Program-made: the position numbers and the translations under genes
In this document: positions 1 to 8,649 of the stretch, piece after piece
Layout: each line of letters opens with the position of its first letter
Numbering within the stretch: position 1 is the first letter of the stretch
Notes under the pieces: generated by a model
Seen by the model: only the letters and a program-made list of their open reading frames with translations
The model's database searches: none
What the model was told of the DNA's origin: nothing
Assembly: GCF_000758665.1 (NCBI RefSeq)
Contig: NZ_CP009285.1
Span: 5,890,001 to 5,954,000, forward strand
Direction of reading: 5' to 3'
DNA length: 64,000 nt
DNA from: Paenibacillus borealis
Lineage (GTDB): Bacteria > Bacillota > Bacilli > Paenibacillales > Paenibacillaceae

Positions 1-1
1 G

Positions 2-1294
2 CAGATTCCCCGGGCGATTGAAAAAGCCACACAGCTGCTGGAAAAAGAACGGGAGCAGACGCAGAAGGTCCGGCAATTGGAGAGCAAAATCAACGATAAT
101 CTGTCCGAAATCAGCGAAAAATTCCTTAGAGAGGCCGTCTATGGCCTGATTAGCGATGAAGCTGGTCTGTTCAGCCGCTCTAGAGAGCTGGGGCTGCAGC
201 TGGAGAACTATTTCGCCGTCTATATGGAGGTAAAAGATATGCCCGGCTCCCAAGGTTATACCGGGAACCCGGCGAATGACCATTACCGCTTCCTGGCCTC
301 CATCCGCCAATTCCTTGGCCTGGCCTTCGGGGAGCGCCCCTCTTCTATTATGGCCATGGAGAAAAACACCCTGCTGGCGCTTGTCTCCATGGGCAGCGGC
401 AATACCGCAGTCTCCACCCAGACCCTGCTTACGATCAGCAATGAAATTCTCGCCATGGCGGAGAACTTCAGACAATGCCATGTCAATATCGGCATCAGCT
501 TGCTGCACAGGGATATATCTACGCTGACAACGGCTTACCTGGAGGCCAGAGAGGCGCTGCAGGGCAGCTTCTATAACGATAATTATGTGGCTGTATATAT
601 GCCTCATTCGAACCAGACAATCACTCCCGGAGCGCCTCCCCATCACGCCGCAGAGCAAATTGCCGAACATCTGCAGCAGGGACAAAGCGAGCTGGCAGTC
701 CAGCAGCTGGACCAGCTGCTGGAGAGTTACAAGAGTACTAAAGAGCCGATCGAGAATGTCAAGGTAGCCTGTCTGCTTATCGCTTCCTACTGTTTCCGTC
801 TGCTGAGCGCAAGCACACCCTTCGCACCGGAGATGGAGGAGAGCCAATCTGCCGTGTATAAGCAAATTCAGGAGAGCAAAAGCATCCAGCTGCTGGCAGA
901 TATCCTGGGGCGCCTGATTCTGAACTGCTCCAGGGCAGTGGCACTGAGTGACAGACAGCCCAATTACATCGTGATTGAATGCCAGAAATATATCAGAGAG
1001 CACTACAATCAGAACCTGAGCCTGCAGATTATTGCCGACCACATCCATATCAACAGCAGCTACCTCAGCCGCCTGTACAAGAAGGTCACCGGTGAGTCTA
1101 TCATCGATGTGATCAACCGGTACCGGATTGATATGGCCAAGAAGCTGCTCCGGAATCCGGCGAGTAAGGTATTCGAGGTTGCGGAAGCCGTCGGTATTGA
1201 GACTCCTGCCTATTTCACCCATGTATTCTCCAAATATACGGGAATGAGTCCCAAGGAATATAAACTGAATTATTCACAGAGCGAATTGGGATAA
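2..1294 (+). CDS. YesN-type response regulator, AraC family (5' end outside window)
   Basis: The reading frame is open from the first complete codon, so the true start lies upstream. About 430 residues are visible. The first 25 or so are an Arg/Glu/Gln-rich helix typical of the linker that follows the receiver domain in YesN regulators. A long middle domain follows, then a C-terminal AraC helix-turn-helix pair over about the last 105 residues, with the motif SSYLSRLYKKVTGES and the closing GMSPKEYK. Family knowledge: such regulators pair with a YesM sensor kinase and activate sugar uptake or polysaccharide genes. The receiver domain, its phospho-Asp and any kinase are outside the window. It converges on the GH32 gene across a 21-bp gap, so it is not part of the fructan operon, although its regulon could include it. 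Confidence 0.85.
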   Translation, partial: QIPRAIEKATQLLEKEREQTQKVRQLESKINDNLSEISEKFLREAVYGLISDEAGLFSRSRELGLQLENYFAVYMEVKDMPGSQGYTGNPANDHYRFLASIRQFLGLAFGERPSSIMAMEKNTLLALVSMGSGNTAVSTQTLLTISNEILAMAENFRQCHVNIGISLLHRDISTLTTAYLEAREALQGSFYNDNYVAVYMPHSNQTITPGAPPHHAAEQIAEHLQQGQSELAVQQLDQLLESYKSTKEPIENVKVACLLIASYCFRLLSASTPFAPEMEESQSAVYKQIQESKSIQLLADILGRLILNCSRAVALSDRQPNYIVIECQKYIREHYNQNLSLQIIADHIHINSSYLSRLYKKVTGESIIDVINRYRIDMAKKLLRNPASKVFEVAEAVGIETPAYFTHVFSKYTGMSPKEYKLNYSQSELG

Positions 1295-1315
1295 ACGGAA
1301 GATTTCCTGGGAGGG

Positions 1316-2746
1316 TTATCCCTGAGGAGGAATCTGGACCTGGACCCGGCTAAACTCCGCCACCCCCTGGCTGATGAATAGGGCAAGCTTTCCATGCTGA
1401 ATGTCGTACATTCTGGCACTCATTGCCACCTCTCCGCCGATATAAATTTCACAAATCGTCCCATCAATAAACACCTTCAGCTCATATTTCTGTTCCGGCA
1501 CCAGCTTGAGCGGACGTTCCAGCTCGACCTCGTAAGGGAAGGTTTTGCCTCCCTCCTCCGATTGCATAACCGGCCCGCGGAAGGTAATCCGGTTACGCTG
1601 TGGCTCCAGTGTGATGTAGTAGGCGAAATCCAGGCTATCGCCTGCCCGCAGCATGAACCCCAGACCTTGGCTCTCCCCGGTAAATCTGACGAAAGCAGAA
1701 ATCTTGCATAGATCAGGCAGTTCCTCCTGAGTAATACAGCTGGCAAAAGCATAAGGGGAATCGCAGTGGAGCACATCGCCCGTCATCGTCCACTCCCCTG
1801 TAACTCCATGAAAATTAGCGGGGACCTGCTTGTCAAAAACCGAATCTACGGTTTCCGGGACCTTCACACCCAGTGTTCCGTCCAGCCGCTGAATGATTTC
1901 ATGCACAACCATGTTGCCGCCCCAATCCCAGGTATCATAATCTTTGCCTGCTGCCTTAGGCGGGTTCCAGCCGAACAAATCGTCATTTTTTGTCGGATTC
2001 CAGCCAAACAAATAACGTTTTTGTCCGTCGGATACCGACTTAGCAGCATAATAGGCACGTCCATCAAATGCCTCTTCCTGCGGCGTAATCCACGGCCCGT
2101 TCAAAGAACGGCTCATCCGGTAAAAGGTGCCGAAACGTCCCGTATAAGAGGAATAGATCAGATACCACCATTCTCCCATCTGGAACAAGTCCGGACATTC
2201 GTGTGCTCCTACATGCAGATTCGGCGCGTACAGCGGCTCCCGGTATTCCCAATGCTTGAGATTCTTAGAGGTCAGCAAACCTGTACAGCCTTTACGGTTC
2301 GTCGGCCCCTTCTTCAGGGCTGCGATCAGCATCCAGTATTGCCCTTCTTCCTCATTCCAGAATACAAAGGGATCACGCCAGTCCGCCAGCTCATAAATCT
2401 CGCCGTCCGGACCAAAAGTGTCTTCAGGGATCGGCTCCCATGTTCGCAGATCCTTGCTGACGGCATGGCAGGCAATCTGTTTCCCTTCAGGAAAGATACA
2501 GTAGAACATATGATAAATATTATCCACCTTGAGAATGTGGCCGGTTCCGCCTTCGATACTGCAAGACCCATCCTCTCTAAAATCCACGAAATCCTTCGTC
2601 CCAAGTAAATGCCAGCCGTGATCCAGCCCTTCCTTATAATTCTCTCTCCAGCCATGGAGATAAAAGAGTTTAAACTCCCCGCCTTCATAGTATGGAATAA
2701 CATCCCCTACCCAGGCGTTCTCAGGGCGATAGAAAAATTCCTTCAT
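1316..2746 (-). CDS. Divergent GH32 beta-fructosidase, cytoplasmic
   Basis: A 476-residue protein with no signal peptide. Two of the three GH32 acidic motifs are clear: WRDPFVF near residue 123 (transition-state Asp) and HECPDLF near 182 (acid/base Glu). The usual N-terminal WMNDPNG block is replaced by AWVGDVIPYY near residues 11-20, where Asp15 is the probable nucleophile. The C-terminal part (about 310-476) is the GH32 beta-sandwich. It is the last gene of the fructan operon, 15 bp after the surface enzyme, with GGGAGG ahead of the ATG. It probably trims imported fructo-oligosaccharides, but the substrate cannot be read from sequence. Residues about 246-265 carry two copies of an LFGWNP motif, apparently a short internal duplication or insertion. 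Confidence 0.85.
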   Translation of the reverse strand: MKEFFYRPENAWVGDVIPYYEGGEFKLFYLHGWRENYKEGLDHGWHLLGTKDFVDFREDGSCSIEGGTGHILKVDNIYHMFYCIFPEGKQIACHAVSKDLRTWEPIPEDTFGPDGEIYELADWRDPFVFWNEEEGQYWMLIAALKKGPTNRKGCTGLLTSKNLKHWEYREPLYAPNLHVGAHECPDLFQMGEWWYLIYSSYTGRFGTFYRMSRSLNGPWITPQEEAFDGRAYYAAKSVSDGQKRYLFGWNPTKNDDLFGWNPPKAAGKDYDTWDWGGNMVVHEIIQRLDGTLGVKVPETVDSVFDKQVPANFHGVTGEWTMTGDVLHCDSPYAFASCITQEELPDLCKISAFVRFTGESQGLGFMLRAGDSLDFAYYITLEPQRNRITFRGPVMQSEEGGKTFPYEVELERPLKLVPEQKYELKVFIDGTICEIYIGGEVAMSARMYDIQHGKLALFISQGVAEFSRVQVQIPPQG

Positions 2747-2761
2747 AGATGATTCCTCCCG

Positions 2762-5700
2762 TTATTTATTAATTCTGTCAAGCAATAGCGAGACAGCTTG
2801 GGCACTTTCTGCACGGTTCACAGTTTCATGCGGTGCGAATAACCGGTTGCCGCGCCCGGTAACTAATCCGAGCTCCTGTAAGGCAGCCACTGCATCTACA
2901 GCCCATGCACTAATCGTGCCGGCATCCTTGAAGTTACTCATTTGACCGAAGACAGCATTCTGTCCTGTATGGAACAGATACGCCTTGTAGATCATGGATG
3001 CCATTTCTTCACGGCTTATCGTTTCCCCAGGTGCAAAGGTATCTGTGCTTCTTCCCGTTACAATCCCCGCTTCATATGCTGCGGCAATAGAAGATGCATA
3101 CCAATGCTCAGGTTCTACATCCTTGAATGCGGTTAAGTTCGTCCCTGTTATTCCAAGTGCCCGGGTGATCAGGGAAGCGAACTCCGCTCTGCTCACCTTT
3201 TGCTTCGGTGCGAATTCCGTCTCACTCACACCCAGGACAATCTGCTTTGCTGCCATCTTTTTGATAACATCATGGGCCCAATAGGAGGCATTCACATCTT
3301 CAAAAGATTTATCATAAGTAAGGACGGCATACTTGCTGAAATGACTCACCTCTGCCGTCCATTTACCGTCCGCATAGGTTCCAACCATATATTCCAGTCT
3401 TCCGTCATCTGAGATGTAATAAATACCCGTTAAATCCTGGCGGGAATTCTCCTGTGCGCCCAATCGGATTGTGATGGGTTTGGAGAACTTCTCAAGCGTC
3501 AGCTTCGTTCCGTCGGGCCTTACAATAGACAATTTGAATTCGTAGATCTCTCCAGCCACTGAAATGGCTGCCTGATTTCTTTGTCCAACTTGCCCAACCA
3601 GCTCTTTACTCTGCTCTGAAGTTAAAGTTTCCATTTCAAAAGAGATCTTCGCCTGCCCAAGCTCACTGCCCGTAACCATTGCCTGTAAATCCTTCAATAC
3701 TTCTGCGGGAACTTCAATCTCCACATCTGCATGCTTGATCTTCAGCGCATTCTTACCGTCATTGGCTGCCAGAGTCGCAGGGAATAGTACCTGTCGCTCG
3801 CCTTTTCCCAATTCGAATAACAGACTGTTCTGACTCTCCGGCTTGCTCACTGGAGTGGCAGACTGAGTCGGAGAGCTGGTTGGATCGCTCGGACCGGTTG
3901 GACTCGGACTGCTTGGACCGGTTGGGTCAGTTGGATCGGTTGGATCGGTTGGATCGGTTGGATCGGTTGGGTCGGTCGGATCAGTCGGGTTAGTCGGATT
4001 CACCCCATTCTGCACCTTAACCGGTACATTGAAATCATCGACATTAATATGTCCGAAACCGCCTGTGGATTGGTCAACTACCTTAATGTAGAGCTCCTCA
4101 CCGATATACTGCGAAGCATCCCATATCTTCCGCTGATACTCCTCATAATTCGTGGCAGTTTCTTTAAACAGCTCTTTGCCGTCCGATGCACGGACTAGCG
4201 CAACATACAGCTTATCGATATCACGCCCGCCGCTAACCAGGAAATTGAGCTTGCCGTTCCCGCCAAGAACGAAATTCTGTGATTTCAGCGTTCCCGTTAA
4301 GCTGTCACCTCCGGCTTCCTCGTTAAAGCCCCATAAATGATAGCCGCCCGGAATTTTATGCGACGGATTGAAGTAGATCGTGTCCCAGAAGAACTGGGCA
4401 TCGGTCACGTGGACATCCTGGAAGGCGTCTCCTTCTGGAATCCAGCCTGTTAAGTCACCTGTGGCAAAATCATGGTTAGGCAGATCCGCAATATCGGTAT
4501 ATACGGAGTTGTCCCAGTTGTCCGGCACATCGACCGGAGCAGCCGGTTCACCCGTCAAGGCATTCATATTCCATACTTCCATGGATTTGACTGTAATATC
4601 GTTGTCAGCCCAAACCTGCAGGCCCAAGGAATCGTATCGGCCTACATAGACTCTGGTTGTCAGCTTTTTCTTATCATTGGCAAAGGCTTCCACAACCGAA
4701 CGGTCAAGGAAAATATGCAGCTTCAGGTTCTCTCCGTCCAGATCCACGGCCCCGCCCTGAATCCCGTCTACGCGTACATCCGGATCAATGCTGCTCTTGG
4801 TCCGGTCCACATTGAAGGTCCCGTTTGTCTTGTCATAGTAAATCAGTGTTTCCTCCTGGCCGTTATCGGAGCGCCGCACTTTGAGACCGAATTTCTGGGC
4901 TTCACCCGGATCAATTTCCATCACAATCTCCAGCATGTCGCCTTTGACACTCCGGATCAATTGATTGGCGGCAGCCAAATTCTTGTCCGAGAAATCAGCT
5001 ATCTTATCTCCACGGAGACTCTGCAATTCCTCAATAGGCTCAATGCGCAATTCATCGTGTTCATCCAGGCTCAGGGAAACCGGCAGTGCCAGATTATGAG
5101 CCCATCCGGCCTGATATTCAGCCTGCGGAGTTCTTACATTTTGCACCATGGAGTATACGACCGTTCTTCCGTCAGGTGTAACCATCCCGCTCTCGGCGGT
5201 TAAATATCCATCTCCCACATCCATTTTGGAAGGTGCGTCCTGATCAGGTATAAACTTGAAGTTATCTCTATCCCAGGTTCCAATCCAGTAAAAGACTTCA
5301 ACATCTCTCTGCACATCATCAGCTGGAGGAACCTGCTCCGGCTTCTCATGGGGGTTAACCATGAAAATGTATTTTTGTTGTCCTGTACTATCCCCACCCA
5401 GCGGCAATAATACCGGCAGTTCCCATACCGTACCGAGCTCCGGATAAAGATTTCTGTCACTAACGTATAAAGGCCCCTTATACTCCCAGTTGTACATATC
5501 GTCAGACACATACACCAGAGCTGTACCGCTGCTGAAGTCTTGTAGGCCGGATGTCACCAGCTGGTACCACTTGTCGGTCTCTTGGTCATACCATACAAAA
5601 GGGTCACGGAACTCATTATGGATGCCATTTCCGTTCTGCTCCGTTACCGGCTCAGAATATTTCACCCATTGCTCCAATTTAGGGTCCGACAGATCAGCCG

Positions 5701-8533
5701 GAGTCGCCAGGCCTGTTCTTTGATTTGGTGACAAAGAGTCATTGCCGGCAGTATAGAAGAGCACAGGATTGCCGTCCCGGTCATAAGCTGCGCTGCCAGA
5801 CCATGCACCATCCGGGTCAAGAGTACCCGCTTCCGGCGCAAGTGCAGGCCTCACATTCTCCCAATGCACCATATCGTCACTCACCCAATGTCCCCAGTGG
5901 ATTTGATGCCAGAATGGACCTTGCGGGTTATGCTGATAAAATAAATGATACTGGCCGTTATAATAAATCGGTGCATGCGCTTCATTCATCCAGTTTTGCG
6001 GAGGCATCGCATGGTACTGCGGACGGTGCTGATCACCGTCAAATACACTAGGATCCTCGTCAATGTCACCATTCGGGATTTCTGGAACCATCCCGCCGTG
6101 AAGCGCCTTCACATTCTCATACTCAGCAAGGATCTCTTGCCCCGTGAGCGCTTTGTTCTGCAGTTTCACTTCATCGATAAGTCCGCTGAACATATTGTAG
6201 GAGAACAATCCTGCAAACTCTGCAGATCTATTGTTTTTTCCGATCATCAGCTTTTCCGTAGAAGGTGTAACCGGAACGTTGACAGGAGTTGCCTGAGAAG
6301 CTACTTCCTGGCCATTTAGATATAATTTAATGATACCGTCCTTTTTGTCGAACGTAGCTGCAACGTAATTCCATTTGTATTTTTCGAGCGGATGGTCCTT
6401 GACCCATACCTGTATCCACTGTCCGCCAATTCCGGCCTGCATTGACCATGTACCGTGCCGGTACATCCCCAAAGCGAATCCTTCCATCTTATCCTGATCG
6501 GACTGGTTCACGATAGCAGACAGCTTGTTTCCGTCTCCCCACTCGTAGCTGCGCGGGGCAACCCAGGCTTCAAGCGTTAACGCGTCACTTACAGGAACGG
6601 CATCCTTTGCGTCTACCTCAATATCATTTGAGTATCCATCGAAGAGCAGGGCCCCGCCTTTTACTCCTCGCGGAGTCCATCTTGGATCTTTGGAGTCCAT
6701 ATATCTGGCGTCATTAAATACGTAGTTTACGTCATGCTCAAGATTGCTTACTTCCTCAAGCGCCTTTTTTCCTGCGCCTTCATCAAGGCTCATATAGAAA
6801 GTGGTTCCCGTATTATTCGCTTGAAAAGCATCAACGGAGATACGGGCTTGATTGGATTGATCGATAACCTTGATATAAAGCCTCTTATTGTAGTGCTTCT
6901 GCATTTTCCAGGAGATCTGCTCATTCGCACTGACGTTCCCGGTCTTCTCAAGCAGTGTGTTCGTACTGGCATCATATAATGCGACATAAGCGTCCTCCGG
7001 CTTGTCGATGCCTAAAACAGTGAAGTTAATCGTACCGGTTCCCTGAAGAGTGAAGGTACTAGAGGTTATTGAACCCTGCCCCTCCAAGGAGGATTTGGCA
7101 TAATAGTTACCTTCTTTACCAGCCTGAGCATCATTGCTCACTTGAAAAGCGCTGCCCTGAGCGGCCCAGCTCTCTAAATTACCGGTTTCAAAACCGGGAT
7201 TCCGGATTTCGTTCGGCATTATATTATCTGCCATAACTCCTTCTTCAGGTACCAGTTCATTGAAGGTGTGAAAGGCGTCCGCAAAGATGACTCCCCAATC
7301 CGCGTACCCATTATCGACGATCTCCACATACAGCTTCTTCCCGATGTACTTGGAGAGATCAGCTTTATATTGCTCCATATTCGCGAGTCTCAGGCCTTGT
7401 GCCGGATCCGGGAACCCTGATTCATTAAATTCGCTGTTGCCGTATCTGGCCATCAGGTCTCCTGTATCTGCATCGATAACACTCACATACACTTGATCTG
7501 TATGCTTGCCTCCGCCCAGTCTGAAGGTAATCCAGCCTGTTCCGCCCAGCTCGAAGGTACTGGAACGAAGCTTACCTGTCGCAGTCTCGTTATACTTCAG
7601 TCCGTTTAAATGATAAGTGCCTTCCTGATTATAGGGGATTTGTTCAACCCAATAGGTAGTTTCGTCCGACACGCTGTCCGGTCCAAACGCTTCGCCTTCT
7701 ACAACCGTCCAGCCTGTTAAGTTCCCGCTTTCAAAGCTGGGATTCTCAATTTGATAGCGTTTGAAATCCGGCTTAATATCTATTGCGGCAATCCCGGCTG
7801 CGGGCTCGGATTCATGGTACATGAAGAAGGCGTCCGCAAATACCACTCCCCAATCCGAGGTAGCATTATCAACGATTTCCACATACAGCTGTTTGCCCAA
7901 ATAATCCGACAAATCCGCCTTATATTGCTCCATATTGGCAAGCCGCAAGCCTTGTGCAGGATTCGGGAAGCCGACATCGGCAAAGGCGCTGTTGCCATAC
8001 CTCGCAATCACTTGGCCCGATGCAGCCTCCACGACATTTATATAGGCCTTATTTGGATTCTTCGCACCGCCAAACTTGAAGCTGATCCAGCCGCTGCCCC
8101 CGAGCTCGAAGGTGCTGGAACGAAGCACACCGGTCGCAGCCTCGTCATGCTTCCAGCCGTTTAAATGAAAGGCCCCTTCCTGGTTGTACGGGATTTGTTC
8201 CGCCCACCAGGTGGTTTCATCTGAGACACTATCCTGACCGAACGCTTGTCCTCTGACAACCGTCCAGCCTGACATATCACCATCTTCAAAACCCGGGTTC
8301 TGAATTTGATAGACTGCATCCGTAACTGACCGTCCCAAATCCTTCACTGGACTATGATAGACCGTATCCGTAACTGACGATCCTATGTCCACCTGTGGAA
8401 CAGAAGCTTCCCCGCTTTCTAATACAACTCCTGCTGCGGCTGCACCCTGGATTGCCGGAGCCATAAGCTGAAGAGCCATAACCCCAACAACTATTTTAGA
8501 GATCCAAGATTTATTACTTTTGGCGTCCCTCAT
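2762..8533 (-). CDS. Giant SLH-anchored GH32 fructan-active enzyme with LamG and repeated beta-sandwich modules
   Basis: A 1,923-residue exported enzyme. I chose the ATG at 8533 because AAGGAGG lies 7 nt upstream. Order: signal peptide (1-34); three related beta-sandwich modules (about 75-243, 260-426, 443-573), the first two close copies; a LamG/concanavalin-like domain (about 578-813); GH32 catalytic domain plus beta-sandwich (about 835-1330); a fourth module (about 1345-1505); a Thr-Asp-Pro linker; a 160-residue spacer domain; three SLH repeats to the C terminus for cell-wall binding. FRDPFVW (about 975) and WELP (Glu about 1038) match the RDP and acid/base motifs. The nucleophile block reads WMNEAHAP, with Glu851 where GH32 normally has Asp. 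The size and modular plan recall cycloinulo-oligosaccharide fructanotransferases and endo-levanases; I cannot separate these from sequence alone. Confidence 0.88.
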   Translation of the reverse strand: MRDAKSNKSWISKIVVGVMALQLMAPAIQGAAAAGVVLESGEASVPQVDIGSSVTDTVYHSPVKDLGRSVTDAVYQIQNPGFEDGDMSGWTVVRGQAFGQDSVSDETTWWAEQIPYNQEGAFHLNGWKHDEAATGVLRSSTFELGGSGWISFKFGGAKNPNKAYINVVEAASGQVIARYGNSAFADVGFPNPAQGLRLANMEQYKADLSDYLGKQLYVEIVDNATSDWGVVFADAFFMYHESEPAAGIAAIDIKPDFKRYQIENPSFESGNLTGWTVVEGEAFGPDSVSDETTYWVEQIPYNQEGTYHLNGLKYNETATGKLRSSTFELGGTGWITFRLGGGKHTDQVYVSVIDADTGDLMARYGNSEFNESGFPDPAQGLRLANMEQYKADLSKYIGKKLYVEIVDNGYADWGVIFADAFHTFNELVPEEGVMADNIMPNEIRNPGFETGNLESWAAQGSAFQVSNDAQAGKEGNYYAKSSLEGQGSITSSTFTLQGTGTINFTVLGIDKPEDAYVALYDASTNTLLEKTGNVSANEQISWKMQKHYNKRLYIKVIDQSNQARISVDAFQANNTGTTFYMSLDEGAGKKALEEVSNLEHDVNYVFNDARYMDSKDPRWTPRGVKGGALLFDGYSNDIEVDAKDAVPVSDALTLEAWVAPRSYEWGDGNKLSAIVNQSDQDKMEGFALGMYRHGTWSMQAGIGGQWIQVWVKDHPLEKYKWNYVAATFDKKDGIIKLYLNGQEVASQATPVNVPVTPSTEKLMIGKNNRSAEFAGLFSYNMFSGLIDEVKLQNKALTGQEILAEYENVKALHGGMVPEIPNGDIDEDPSVFDGDQHRPQYHAMPPQNWMNEAHAPIYYNGQYHLFYQHNPQGPFWHQIHWGHWVSDDMVHWENVRPALAPEAGTLDPDGAWSGSAAYDRDGNPVLFYTAGNDSLSPNQRTGLATPADLSDPKLEQWVKYSEPVTEQNGNGIHNEFRDPFVWYDQETDKWYQLVTSGLQDFSSGTALVYVSDDMYNWEYKGPLYVSDRNLYPELGTVWELPVLLPLGGDSTGQQKYIFMVNPHEKPEQVPPADDVQRDVEVFYWIGTWDRDNFKFIPDQDAPSKMDVGDGYLTAESGMVTPDGRTVVYSMVQNVRTPQAEYQAGWAHNLALPVSLSLDEHDELRIEPIEELQSLRGDKIADFSDKNLAAANQLIRSVKGDMLEIVMEIDPGEAQKFGLKVRRSDNGQEETLIYYDKTNGTFNVDRTKSSIDPDVRVDGIQGGAVDLDGENLKLHIFLDRSVVEAFANDKKKLTTRVYVGRYDSLGLQVWADNDITVKSMEVWNMNALTGEPAAPVDVPDNWDNSVYTDIADLPNHDFATGDLTGWIPEGDAFQDVHVTDAQFFWDTIYFNPSHKIPGGYHLWGFNEEAGGDSLTGTLKSQNFVLGGNGKLNFLVSGGRDIDKLYVALVRASDGKELFKETATNYEEYQRKIWDASQYIGEELYIKVVDQSTGGFGHINVDDFNVPVKVQNGVNPTNPTDPTDPTDPTDPTDPTDPTDPTGPSSPSPTGPSDPTSSPTQSATPVSKPESQNSLLFELGKGERQVLFPATLAANDGKNALKIKHADVEIEVPAEVLKDLQAMVTGSELGQAKISFEMETLTSEQSKELVGQVGQRNQAAISVAGEIYEFKLSIVRPDGTKLTLEKFSKPITIRLGAQENSRQDLTGIYYISDDGRLEYMVGTYADGKWTAEVSHFSKYAVLTYDKSFEDVNASYWAHDVIKKMAAKQIVLGVSETEFAPKQKVSRAEFASLITRALGITGTNLTAFKDVEPEHWYASSIAAAYEAGIVTGRSTDTFAPGETISREEMASMIYKAYLFHTGQNAVFGQMSNFKDAGTISAWAVDAVAALQELGLVTGRGNRLFAPHETVNRAESAQAVSLLLDRINK
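3921..3999. repeat. 9-bp coding repeats for the Thr-Asp-Pro linker
   Basis: Near-identical 9-bp units (GGATCGGTT on the plus strand) run head to tail inside the surface GH32 gene and encode a (Thr-Asp-Pro)n spacer before the SLH part. Such arrays can change length by slippage without a frameshift, since each unit is three codons. Confidence 0.85.
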
Positions 8534-8539
8534 TAACAA

Positions 8540-8649
8540 GCCTCCTTAGTCGCTTTTATTCCACATCAAAACTGAAGCGCTTCCATATAGCGGTTTACTT
8601 GTTGAGGTTTTGTTTCTTCATGGGGTAAGGAGCGCCTGGGCGCCCCGCG
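8540..8649. other. Intergenic spacer with cre-like palindrome and GC hairpin
   Basis: The 110 bp between the two LamG-GH32 genes hold a GAAGCGCTTC palindrome at about 8572-8581, which resembles but does not fully match a cre site. A GC-rich inverted repeat at 8629-8646 follows the stop codon of the upstream enzyme gene. No T-run follows the hairpin, so it is more likely an mRNA-processing or stability element than a strong terminator. Confidence 0.4.

Noticed and set aside
4472..5203. 243-codon antisense gene opposite the surface GH32 enzyme
   Set aside because: No ribosome binding site and no family likeness; the opposite strand has strong domain evidence.
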